NCBI GenBank assembly: GCA_900312665.1
Contig: ONZQ02000008.1
Coordinates: forward strand, 1,553,713 to 1,617,712
Length of the DNA: 64,000 nt
Source: Cephalotrichum gorgonifer
Taxonomy: Eukaryota; Ascomycota; Sordariomycetes; Microascales; Microascaceae
Direction of reading: 5' to 3'
How positions within the stretch are numbered: the stretch's first letter is position 1; each line of letters begins with the position of its first letter. A program made the position numbers and the translations under genes. The notes beneath the pieces are model-generated. The model saw only the letters and a program-made list of their open reading frames with translations. It was not told the DNA's origin and made no database searches. This document shows, piece by piece, positions 32,174-41,615 of this stretch.

Positions 32174-33631
32174 TTAGGAAGGCGTCGTGGAGCCGCTGGC
32201 TGTAGAGATGCAGGCAAATGACATCTTCCTGACAGATGAGACGCTAGCCGGACCGCTGAGGTCCCAGTCCATGCTAATATAAGGCCAGCACACGCGGCCC
32301 TCGGACACGGTGACCATGTCTCCAGCAACGAACGAGTCGGTAGACTTGACGGGAACACCGACCTTCTCACCCTTGCTGTTCACAAGCTGATAGAAGGTCC
32401 CGGCGAACTTACCGCGGCAGCCCATCGCCTCGAAGTCACAAATTGGATCTTGAATCTCTTCCCATGTGATGAGGGCGTTGGAGCTATTGAAAGCCGCGGC
32501 GTGGGCGTTAGAGCAGTCGTTGGACCCCTCGGTAACCCAGGTGACCTGATTATCACCGTCGGCAGCGCCGATCTCGGAGGTGGCCTCCTCGTCCACGAGC
32601 GTGTTCTTGTCCGAGAAGAGGGCGATGGCGACGTTACGGTTTTCCGTGCGGCCCTGCGACTTGGTGTATCCAGTACCCATCCAGTCGTTCGGGGTAAGGT
32701 CAACGGCGCCGCGAGAGACCCAGGCGAATATATACGAGTCCTGGCCCACGAATCTCGCGAGGGCACTGTACGAGCCCCCCATTCCTCCCATGGGCTCGTT
32801 GCTTCCCCCGTTGACTGTCAATTCGTTGGAGATCTTTTTGCCAGCGGTGGCCATGCCCTGGCCCTTGGTAGTGAGCCAGATGGCGCCCTGGTCCTCAGCG
32901 CAGATGGAGGCGAAGGGAGGGGCGTCAGCTGCCTCAAAGGCGATGCCGGTGTTGTGAGAGCAGCCCCAGGAGCTGGAAGCGCCACTGATCTCCTTGATGT
33001 TGCCGTCAGTATCAAGGTATCGAATCGCGTCACCAAAGTGGCCGCTGGCCCATCCCTCGTAGGCAGTCACGACAATGTAGGCGGCGTAGTGGCCGTACTT
33101 CTCGGAGAAGACCAGGTCGCCGTTGATATCGGGGGATGCGTGGGAGGAGCCACCACTGTCTAGGTTTGGTCCGCCGATGAACGTCTTCCATACCTGCCGT
33201 CCATTCTTGAACCGGTAGATGACAGGGATGGGGATGTCAGAGCCGCTCGAGGGGGAAATTTCATTGGTTAGAATTGCAAAGGCGTCGTCGTCATGGGCGA
33301 CGAGGCCACCAGCTTCCTTGCCCGCCGAAACGGTCACGGTATCGCCCATGGCAGCGAAAGTGCTTGGGTTAATTGGTTGAACGTGGACCCCGGTGCCACT
33401 GGCGTCGAGGTAGGCCAAGTAGCCGGTTCTGCGGTTGGGAGAAACGGCGAAAGGGGTTCGGCGATGGTGGGGATAGCCGGTCCGGTATGCGGCAATAACG
33501 GGGTTGAACGAATGGCCAAGAGTGACGATGTCGACGTGCTTCTCCAGAGACGAGTCACTCAGGCCGGAGCTGCTTTGGGCGATGGGTCCGGCGGTCAAGA
33601 GTAAGGAAAGAAGAGAGTGTGGCTGCCTCAT
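32174..33631 (-). CDS. Secreted propeller-like protein, function unknown
   Basis: Intronless, 485 aa. The N-terminus MRQPHSLLSLLLTAGPIAQS is a signal peptide. The body is rich in short strands and repeated SHN/GGxS turns: GGSSHASPDINGDLVFSEKY, SGASSSWGCSHNTGIAFE, NGGSNEPMGGMGGSYSAL, WVTEGSNDCSNAHAAAFN and PICDFEAMGCRGKFAGTFYQ. About six such blocks suggest a beta-propeller. From memory, related secreted proteins occur in ascomycetes and basidiomycetes without an assigned function. The C-terminus ends abruptly in STASGSTTPS, and a Ser/Thr-rich sequence follows out of frame (see 31798..32173), so the native protein may once have been longer. Confidence 0.75.
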   Translation of the reverse strand: MRQPHSLLSLLLTAGPIAQSSSGLSDSSLEKHVDIVTLGHSFNPVIAAYRTGYPHHRRTPFAVSPNRRTGYLAYLDASGTGVHVQPINPSTFAAMGDTVTVSAGKEAGGLVAHDDDAFAILTNEISPSSGSDIPIPVIYRFKNGRQVWKTFIGGPNLDSGGSSHASPDINGDLVFSEKYGHYAAYIVVTAYEGWASGHFGDAIRYLDTDGNIKEISGASSSWGCSHNTGIAFEAADAPPFASICAEDQGAIWLTTKGQGMATAGKKISNELTVNGGSNEPMGGMGGSYSALARFVGQDSYIFAWVSRGAVDLTPNDWMGTGYTKSQGRTENRNVAIALFSDKNTLVDEEATSEIGAADGDNQVTWVTEGSNDCSNAHAAAFNSSNALITWEEIQDPICDFEAMGCRGKFAGTFYQLVNSKGEKVGVPVKSTDSFVAGDMVTVSEGRVCWPYISMDWDLSGPASVSSVRKMSFACISTASGSTTPS

Positions 33632-34663
33632 TTTGATGGCTCACAGAAGTATATGAGGCGCTTTGAAATAAGAATTGAAAAGAAACAAACAAAAATTCAA
33701 GGCGAAAAGGGCAAATGCCGAAAAGGAGCGACGACGTTGTGGCTGACTCGTGAACGACAGAAGACCTCGAGTGGAAGCTATCGTGAGGTTGGCAACTCCT
33801 CCTCTGCGTAGTCCCCACCATCAGAGGTAAGAGTAGGGTAGGATTGTGCCGCCATGGACGACGGGCTGACATAGGATACGAGTATTGCTAAGTACGAATA
33901 CTGGGGGCAGATTACGCCCAGCCTGCGGTCTGTGCTTCTCTCGTGGGAGACATTGAAAAACAAGGATGAGACCATGTCTTGAGCGTAGCACAAATGGCGG
34001 AGGTGGTCTGAGAGATGGATCGCAATGACGGTAAGAGAGAGAGACCCTGTTTCATGCCAATTATACTGGGGGCCAACCCTTGCTAGCGTAATTTAATAGG
34101 AAAGGAAAACGGCCTTGTTCGAGGACGGCTTGAGAGCCGAGGGCGTGGAAGCAAAATGATGAATGCAGGGGTTGAAGTGGTTCTATCTCTCTGCTCCATG
34201 TCTGAATGACTTTGGTCGGCAGTTTTTTCAATTCCCCCAATCGCAGCCGCTGACAAGTTCTGAGAGCAATCATTGCAAGCCTCTGCTCCGCATCTCGTAT
34301 GAGTCCCTCTATCACCTCTTCTCGAGACGCGTGGCCCCTTCGCGCGCGGTCACACTCCAGTGGCGCGGATATTCTACCACCTCTGGAGAGTACAAGTGTA
34401 GTAGGTTGATGGTAGTGCGGAATGTGGATTATATGGCCTAATATAATAAGGGTCATTGCAGCCGATATGGATAGGGCGGTCGAACAGCAAACCAAACCCT
34501 TGAGCAGACATGAGCGGGCAACAGGCCACGTCATCTTGATACAACACCGTCCTACCCTCTTGATCAAGACATCCACATCTAGGTCGCCCAGCCAGCTCTA
34601 TCGTGTCAAAACCATTTAGGATACGACCTTCTCAGGGGGTAAGGGCATGCAAAAAGCTTATCT

Positions 34664-34741
34664 GCTCAGGCCGAGACTCGAACTCGGATCATTTGCTGCG
34701 CGGAATGGAAGGCAAATATTCTACCCCTGAACCACCTGAGC
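34664..34741 (-). tRNA. tRNA-Gly(UCC) with short intron
   Basis: Read on the minus strand, the 7-bp acceptor arms GCTCAGG and CCTGAGC pair perfectly. The D-arm region is GGTTCAGGGGTAGAA, the T-arm CCGAGTTCGAGTCTCGG. Anticodon stem TTTGC/GCAAA encloses a 15-nt stretch instead of 7, so an intron of about 8 nt follows the loop base 3' of anticodon TCC. Length is 78 nt, about 70 after splicing. A TTTTT run just downstream (near 34655) fits a Pol III terminator. Confidence 0.9.
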
Positions 34742-34968
34742 TGCGATTGACTGTGGAGCCTTACATCTCGATGGGTTGAACTCCAGGGTATCCCGGGCTA
34801 TAATTGCGGGCATACTGATTCGTACTACTTGCGGGAGTGTGTGCGTCAAGGGGAGCACAGTCGTCAAGTGGACAACCTGCCGGGGACGAGAGCCGAAACA
34901 CGCTACCAAGCTCTACGAAGCCATAATCGCCAGCTGCTGTAAGGAGATTGAGGGGGGAAAGGCGGACC

Positions 34969-34989
34969 GGGGGGGGGGGGGGGGGGGGG
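34969..34989 (+). repeat. Homopolymer of 21 G
   Basis: An uninterrupted G run about 230 bp from the tRNA gene, in non-coding DNA. Its exact length may be unreliable in sequencing. Confidence 0.9.
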
Positions 34990-35241
34990 TTATTATCCTG
35001 AGAGCTACCTAAATACTGGGAACACGGTCTAAAGACAGAAAAGGGCGTTTCCGCGCAAGAGGGACAAGTAACAAACAGGTCTGCAGGTTTTCATGAGGGT
35101 TCCTCTGTCCATCACTAAACCTACACCAGGGCGTTACTCCAGCCAGAGAAGATCGATTATCTTAAAAGGATATGCGTAGAATTCACCGCCTCTCAACCTT
35201 TGGCGGAACAAGGGTAGTAATTTGGGAACGATCAATCGTGA

Positions 35242-36116
35242 TCAGTCGGACGCATTCCTCCTATCGAAGTCGTCCCACCACTCTTCCTCCGCTCTTCTCA
35301 TATCGGTATCATAGCCACTATGGTCGTAGTCATCATAATCACCATAGTCATAGTCATCGTAATCGAAGGAATCCTGAGAAAACCGGTCCCTGCCAAACAA
35401 TTAGCCGTGCTCGTTAATGATCGAAAAATACAAGGACAGTACCTGTCGCTCTGCTCCGTCGTCTCAATAACCCAACCGTGCGCACCCATCTTCTCGCGCA
35501 GGGAGAGATCGATGGGTTCATCGTAGAGGTGGACCCGCAGCTCTTTCAGTAAAGGGATTATCTTGAATCGCTCATCGACTAGTACGAGGGCTTGGTCAGC
35601 CGCACGAGGGGAGTCAAATTTATCAAGCTGAATCTCCATTGCATGTGAACTGTCCAACGACATCTCCAGGGTAACGATACCCCGGCATCTCTGGTGGATC
35701 AAATCCAGCACCTGAACGCCGTCAGAGTCGTCCTGCAGGGTAATGCTTAGGTGATGAGTATCGATGCGGAAGTAGGGGAAAGGAATGGTGAAATGACGAA
35801 GCATCTGAGCATTTGATAGCCCACTCTGGTCCAGAAAGCTACCAAAAGCCTCGGCACTGTTAGTTAAGAAGTGATTTGATCTGTATAATATTGCGGTTGC
35901 CTCTCGGTGCGTCTGTTTGTTAAGGAGGAGGATTCCTGGAAGTCCAGCACGTTTACTACGCTTATACCATTCGCGAAGTGGTCCAAAGATGTAGTCCAGG
36001 TATATAACTTCCGGAAACATGACCAGCTCCTTGTAAATCTCGTCTCTGATCTCAGCAGGCATGTCGAAGAAGCCAACACGGCCCTTCATTGTCATTTGAG
36101 GCTGTGGGGCTTCCAT
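35242..36116 (-). CDS. F-box/2EXR-like protein with acidic Tyr-rich tail
   Basis: Exons are 36116..35443 and 35389..35242 (53-nt intron), giving 273 aa. The N-terminus has FFDMPAEIRDEIYKELV followed by GILLLNKQTHREATAILY, the usual start of fungal F-box-like/2EXR proteins (LP-x-EIR-x-x-IY, then LL-x-x-N-x-x-x-xEA). The middle is a poorly conserved helical and strand region. After splicing, the tail becomes DSFDYDDYDYGDYDDYDHSG, a strongly acidic Asp/Tyr repeat ending DFDRRNASD; without splicing it would be a Met/Thr/Ile stretch, which supports the intron. F-box proteins can act as SCF ubiquitin-ligase adaptors, but most members of this fungal group have no assigned partner. Confidence 0.8.
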
Positions 36117-36901
36117 TGGCAGGGATAATCGGAGCTGTTCAATATTTTATGCGTCAGGATTGCGTGCGGATGTTTGATCGGGGCCGGTGCTGGACTGAAA
36201 GAATTGCGTGTGAGGGGAGAGTTTCGTGTCTAGACTTATTTAACTACCGCGTCCACTTCAGCCGCAAACCTTTGGGAATATCCTCACAGTGGAAATTGGG
36301 CACTGATGTTGTGTTACGTAGTACCGACGGATGGTGGTGGGTTCTACCAACCCAGCCCAGAGCTCAACTAGCACGATACCCCGAGGACTAGCTATTTTAC
36401 TCGCTATAAAGTCTAATCACGTCTCTCGGGTCAAAAGTAAATCATGATAAACTTATGCTGCTGGGGGTCTGCATGTTACACCAAGGCGCGAGTGCAGGTT
36501 CAGCGGCGAATGATAACAAAGAAGGCGGCTTGTGTGGAGGGCCTCCCGCTTAAGTGGACGGCCTCCGACAGATGAAGGGCAGAGGAAACAAATCAGGCTG
36601 GCATTATTTGATAATGTGGGTCTTACATCTGTCTATTCACCTTTGCATGGGATACTACCCTAGTATGAGAACGATCTCACTGGGATAAGTTTGCCATCTA
36701 AAGTCACTACTCGTTTGCCTCTACTTGCGTGGCCTCTTAGTATAGATAATGTCGTACTGGAAGGATGAGAAACGTAAGAAAGCTTAGAGGGGAATATGGT
36801 CAATGCCGTTGTCCTCGTTTGGCTCTTAACATCACAATACGGTAACATGGTAAGTAGAGCGCTTCACTGACACTTCTTTGTTTGCTGCAGTCTAACCAAA
36901 G
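36117..36901. other. Intergenic, no gene seen
   Basis: About 0.8 kb between two minus-strand genes: the promoter of the F-box-like gene and the 3' end of the iron permease. No other feature. Confidence 0.5.
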
Positions 36902-38273
36902 CTACGAACTCGCATCTGCATCGCTAACATTGCCTGCGCCACCATTCTTGGCAGCTCCTGAGCCGACTGGGAGGCTTCCCGAAGCCGTTTCTGCCACGGA
37001 CCGCCCCTCATTCTCCTCTCCCTTCGCGGCCTTTGCCTTCATCAACGGCCAGTGACCGTGGACCTCCTGGAACCTCATGATGAAGAATCCGGTAATGACC
37101 GTGACCCAGTACAAATTGTAGCCAATAACAGAGCCATACGTCGCAGAGTTGTTCCAGCCAAAGATGGCGTTGAGGATTCCCCATCCACCGCCGCCGTTAA
37201 ACTGGGGGCTGCAGCACTGATGGAGAGGACCCGTTAGTCTTGCGAATCTCTCGAACGGAGGAAAGAAAAGTGGTCCAAAAACTTTAACTTACGTTGACAT
37301 GCCAGACACTGTTGTCGATATCATACGAGCCCGGCCCAGTGCCAAGTTCCGCAGCGTCGCCGCCGACCAGCTTGTTCCACCGCTGGGTCTCAAGGAACCA
37401 TATCGCGCGCGAGAAGAGGCCCGCGCCCACGAGGTATAGGAAACACGTAGAAATGACGAGGAAGATCTGAACCCTGGCAACTGATCCGCCCCTATCATTC
37501 GTAGACAAAGTCAGCATCATCGAATATCTAAGCTATGCTGTTCGATAATCTTTCGGGAAAGACGTACTTATAGATAACGTAACCCACGCACGAGCCCACG
37601 ATAAGCCCTACAACGACGGGAAGCGGAATTGCGGTCGCGGGCGCGGAAAAGGAAACGCCGGCGATGAACACAATAGCCTCGATGCCCTCGCGCAATATCG
37701 TGACGAATGGGAGCAGGAACATGGCGTACTTCTCCAAGAAGCGCCTAAGCCAGGGTTGGCCCGCCTTGGCGGAGATTGGCGCTTCCATGGCCTTGGCAAG
37801 CTTGACGCGCCACTTCTCCTGCAAGCGCCCGACCCGCAGCAGCGCGGCTCCCATAATCGTGATGATTACCGCGGCGATGAGGGAGAAGGCGCCCTCGTAG
37901 TCATACTCGTGGGCTTTCCAGGAGTCCTTTCCAACTCCGTAGAACACACCAATAACGATCCCAGCGATGATCAGGCATAGGACGAGTCCTATTATTGTGC
38001 CAAGCCAGACCTGTACGTTCCAATTTTACTGTCAGTAAGGACGCGATGTCCAATGGAGGGAGAAGGGTATCAATGACTAGGATTTCGGCGGCGGCTTAGG
38101 GTATTTAATTTTCTTACCTGTTTTCGCAGGGCTTTGTAGACCTTGACATCCCGATTCGGCCCATCCAAAGTCTGCTTTAGGAAAGCGAGCAGGACGGACA
38201 CGATGATGGCGGTTTCCAGGGTCTCTCGGAAGGTGACCAGGAAGACTGGCACGGCAAAAACGTTGGCCGGCAT
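36902..38273 (-). CDS. ftrA: High-affinity plasma-membrane iron permease (Ftr1 type)
   Basis: Exons are 38273..38118, 38010..37568, 37491..37293 and 37216..36902, giving 370 aa; introns are 107, 76 and 76 nt. The protein begins MPANVFAVPVFLVTFRETLE, giving the first REXXE iron motif (RETLE) in helix 1. The second, REGIE, is in ILREGIEAIVFIAGVSF. Seven spans are expected, with a Gly-rich loop FNGGGGWGILNAIFGWNN before the last and a hydrophilic C-terminal tail. Ftr1 permeases carry Fe(III) handed over by a ferroxidase partner, and the divergent gene at 39186 is that partner type. The shared promoter contains an SreA-like site, so iron repression is likely. Confidence 0.96.
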
Positions 38274-38465
38274 TATTTTGCTACAGATCGAGGGCGAGGC
38301 GGGGGAGAAACTGCGACCGAGTGTATGTGTTCGTGTGAGGGAGACACGGACATGGGAATAAAAGGTCCTGCCTGAGTTTTGAGAACTAGCTAGCGAGAGA
38401 GCCCGGGCGCACTGCAAACAGGAACAATAGAAAATAATAAATGTTTCAAAGGGCGCGCAAAAACA

Positions 38466-38477
38466 CTCGGTACCGAG
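38466..38477. promoter_or_regulatory. Perfect palindrome CTCGGTACCGAG
   Basis: The 12-bp perfect palindrome extends imperfectly to AAAC...GTTT on both sides. Inverted CGG triplets (CGG-TA-CCG) are the half-sites favoured by Zn(II)2Cys6 dimers; a binding role is inference. Confidence 0.4.
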
Positions 38478-38749
38478 GGCGTTTTTGCCCTAGCACGAGT
38501 AGTTCCGTGGCACGATCCCGATGAGTCGAGCTACTTGCTTCAAGTACCACTTCGAGATGCCGACATTGCCGTCCAATCCAGTTATATAAGGGGAAATAAA
38601 GTGGGGGTGCGAGATCGGTATGAGGCTAGTCCGCGGCTGGTACACGCCCTGGATGAACTCACCAATGAGCATCCAGCAACATGAGACTGACCGCCCGACT
38701 ATTGAGAATGGATGCACACCATTTCCGTTTCTCCCGAGTGTCACTGATC

Positions 38750-38758
38750 TTATCTGAT
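38750..38758 (-). promoter_or_regulatory. SreA-type GATA site ATCAGATAA
   Basis: Plus strand TTATCTGAT, minus strand ATCAGATAA, matching the ATCWGATAA consensus of the fungal iron-responsive GATA repressor SreA. It lies about 430 bp from the ferroxidase start and 480 bp from the permease start. Confidence 0.65.
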
Positions 38759-39185
38759 TGATATGTACTTGTACGGAGAACCCCCTCAACGCCTTCTCCT
38801 CAACGCCTCCCCCCTTTAAATGGCCCAAAGCGAGAGTAATGTTTCAGGGAAACCCCGCATCTATACTTAGTACAACCGCGACTTGATCCTCCGTTCATAC
38901 TCCGTTCATCTGCCCTTCGCAACCACTCTGTCTTTCACCATTGTGCCGAGGATAAAGTGACAATCACACCCTAGCGCCATCGCTCCGGCTGGGGTTCCAC
39001 CCCAGCACATGTATTGGGACTTGGGGCTTGTACTTAAAATCTCTCCAACTCTTGTGGGTCCTCGTATGACAAGCTTCCTCATCTGCTTTCATTGCCGCAA
39101 AACTCTTGCCTTTGAGCTATCACTGTCGATTCCTTTCCTTGGCGGAAGTTCCGACCGACATTGCTCTTCTTCTAATTCCATAAAC

Positions 39186-41461
39186 ATGGGCGGCCTCGCA
39201 TCGTTGCTCATACCGCTGCTACTGAGTCCAGTCATACGACTGTCTCAGGCAGCGACAGTATCCTACAATTTCAACGCCACTTGGGTCACCGCGAATCCTG
39301 ATGGAGCCTTCGACCGGCCGACTATCGGCATCAACGGGGAATGGCCAATCCCCCGTATAGAAGCGAATATCGGTGACACGATCCTCATAGACCTCTACAA
39401 TGGGCTGGGAAATCAGTCGACTTCGCTCCATTTTCATGGCCTCTTCATGAACGGCAGCACCCACATGGACGGCCCGTCCTTTGTCAGCCAGTGTCCCATC
39501 CCCCCAGGGAGCTCCTTTACCTACAACTTCACTGTGAGCCCTTCTTCCTCTCCTCTCTATACTTTCGTACTTCTCTCTTCAGCATGGCCCGTTTGCTAAC
39601 ACCTTCGCTAGATCCAACAACCGGGCACGTACTGGTATCATTCTCACACACAGAGCCAATACCCAGACGGTCTGAGGGGGCCGCTAATAATCTACGACCC
39701 CGACTCCCCATTCAAGGATCAGTACGATGAGGAGCTAGTCATGACGTTGTCGGACTGGTACCACGACCAAATGCAAGACCTTATCCCTCCCTTCATGGCC
39801 AAAGGTAACCCCACCGGAGCCGAGCCTGTTCCACAAGCAGCACTCATGAACGAGACCCAGGGCTTTAAGCTCTCCGTGGAACCGGGAAAGACCTACCTCG
39901 TCCGACTTGTCAATATCGGTGCCTTTGCCGGCCAGTATGTGTGGTTTGAGGGACATAATATCAGCATTGTAGAAGTTGATGGCGTGTACACCAAACCAGC
40001 AGAAGCCAGCATGATCTACCTCTCCGTTGCCCAACGCTGTAGTTTCCTACTCACGACAAAGAATGATACTTCCGAAAACTTCGCCATCGTAGGAAGCATG
40101 GATACGGTAATCTTCGCCACATAAGGAATATGTCCTGTCCCGGTCCCTGGCTGACTTGATTCGCCCACAGACGCTCTTCGACGCCCTCCCGCCTGAGTTG
40201 AACTACAACGTCACCGGATGGCTCGTTTACGACGATAAAAAGTCGCTACCAACCCCAGCTATCATAGACGCTTTCGACCCATTCGACGATATGAACCTCG
40301 CTCCTCACGATGAGCAAAAGCTCCTGCCCCCGCCGGACCGCACTGTCCAACTAGATGTTTCCATGGATAACCTCGGCGACGGCGCCAACTACGCCTTCTT
40401 CAACAACATCACCTACAAGTCCCCGAAGGTCCCGTCAGTCTACACGGTCCTCAGCGCCGGTGAGCAGGCGACGGACCCGAGGATCTACGGCGAGTACACG
40501 CATCCCTTCGTCCTCGGGAAGGACGAGATCGTGCAGATCGTGGTGAACAACCTGGACTCCGGCCGACACCGTACGTTCCCTTTCCTCCCGCACTGCCTCG
40601 ATTGGTCGATCATTTGCCCAAGCTCGAAGCTACACTCGAACCTACGCTGACACAACGTAAAAAAACGCAGCGTTCCACCTGCACGGACACCACTTCCAGG
40701 CCGTGTATCGAGGGGAAGAGTCGTCCGGGACATTCGAGGACTCTGGTGTCAAGGAGGAGGATCTACCCGCCGTGCCGATGAGGCGTGACACCCTTGTAGT
40801 TTGGCCGGAGGGGAACATCGTTCTTCGCTTCAAGGCAGATAATGCTGGTAAGTAACTCTTATCTCACACCAGGCCCCAGCATCGCCCGATTAGCCGAACT
40901 GACTCAATGGTCCACCCGCTTACTAGGCGTCTGGCTCTTCCACTGCCATATCGAGTGGCACGTCACATCCGGCCTGATCGCTACCTTCATAGAGGCCCCT
41001 TTGGAGGTCCAGAAGACCCTCACCATCCCTCAGAACCATCTCGACGTGTGCTCTGCGGGCAATGTCCCAGTCAGCGGTAACGCTGCGGCAAATACGGAAG
41101 ACTTCCTGGACCTGTCTGGCCAGAACGAGCCGCCGCGACCCTTACCCTCCGGGTACGTTCCTCTTTTTAGCCCCGTTTTCTTTTGACAATGTGTCCAGTA
41201 TGGTTCGAGTCGACTAATGCTATTTCTATTAGGTTCACCACCGGCGGAATTGTCGCATTCGTGTTTAGTTGTATCGCGGGAATCCTCGGTATCGCCGTTG
41301 TGGGGTGGTATGGTACAACAACGGCTGTGGACGCGCAGCCAAGGTCCACAGGCCCGGAACGCTTACTTAGGTCAACCACAGAGGTCCTTGGAGAGGAGGC
41401 TGCAGCTGATAAAGCGCCACACACCAGTAGTGGCGAGGGAAGGACTCCAGGTAGCGCGTAG
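39186..41461 (+). CDS. fetC: Fet3-type multicopper ferroxidase, membrane-anchored
   Basis: Exons are 39186..39533, 39612..40106, 40171..40570, 40671..40847, 40927..41152 and 41233..41461, giving 624 aa. The signal peptide MGGLASLLIPLLLSPVIRL is followed by the mature start ATVSYNFN. All four copper-site motifs are present: LHFHG, YWYHSHTQ, HPFHLHGHHFQ and LFHCHIEWH. A single C-terminal span (GGIVAFVFSCIAGILGIAVV) with a cytosolic tail anchors it, as in yeast Fet3. The iron-binding Asp in NNLDSGRH matches the Fet3 position; at the Fet3 Glu185 position the residue is Asp (LSDWYHD). It oxidises Fe(II) for the adjacent Ftr1-type permease. The first intron follows the codon for Thr in TYNFT. Confidence 0.95.
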
Positions 41462-41615
41462 ACAGGAGTCTAGATAGTATACGCACAGGTGATTAATATG
41501 ACAATATCGCTGGTTCGAGATAATGGTAATGCAGCCTGTTCATGTGACGCTGTTATTCTCCTTCGTTACAGTCTATATTATAATGAAAATCGAAACTACA
41601 GCAAAGGGAGATTAG

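Larger units (their letters stand above)
33632..35241. other. Intergenic with tRNA and poly-G tract
   Basis: No protein gene seen. It holds the tRNA-Gly at 34664..34741 and a G21 run at 34969..34989. Open frames at 34061-34620 lie on both strands and are not protein-like. Confidence 0.5.
38274..39185. promoter_or_regulatory. Bidirectional promoter of permease and ferroxidase
   Basis: 912 bp between two divergent iron-uptake genes. It contains one match to the SreA-type iron-repressor element and a perfect 12-bp palindrome, both listed separately. No gene seen. Confidence 0.75.

Noticed and set aside
32450..33163. 237-codon plus-strand frame opposite the secreted propeller-like gene
   Set aside because: Antisense shadow; Gly/Val/Asp-rich composition with no signal or domain.
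34061..34576. 171-codon minus-strand frame
   Set aside because: No domain, no orthologue-like features, overlapped by plus-strand frames of similar quality in non-coding DNA.
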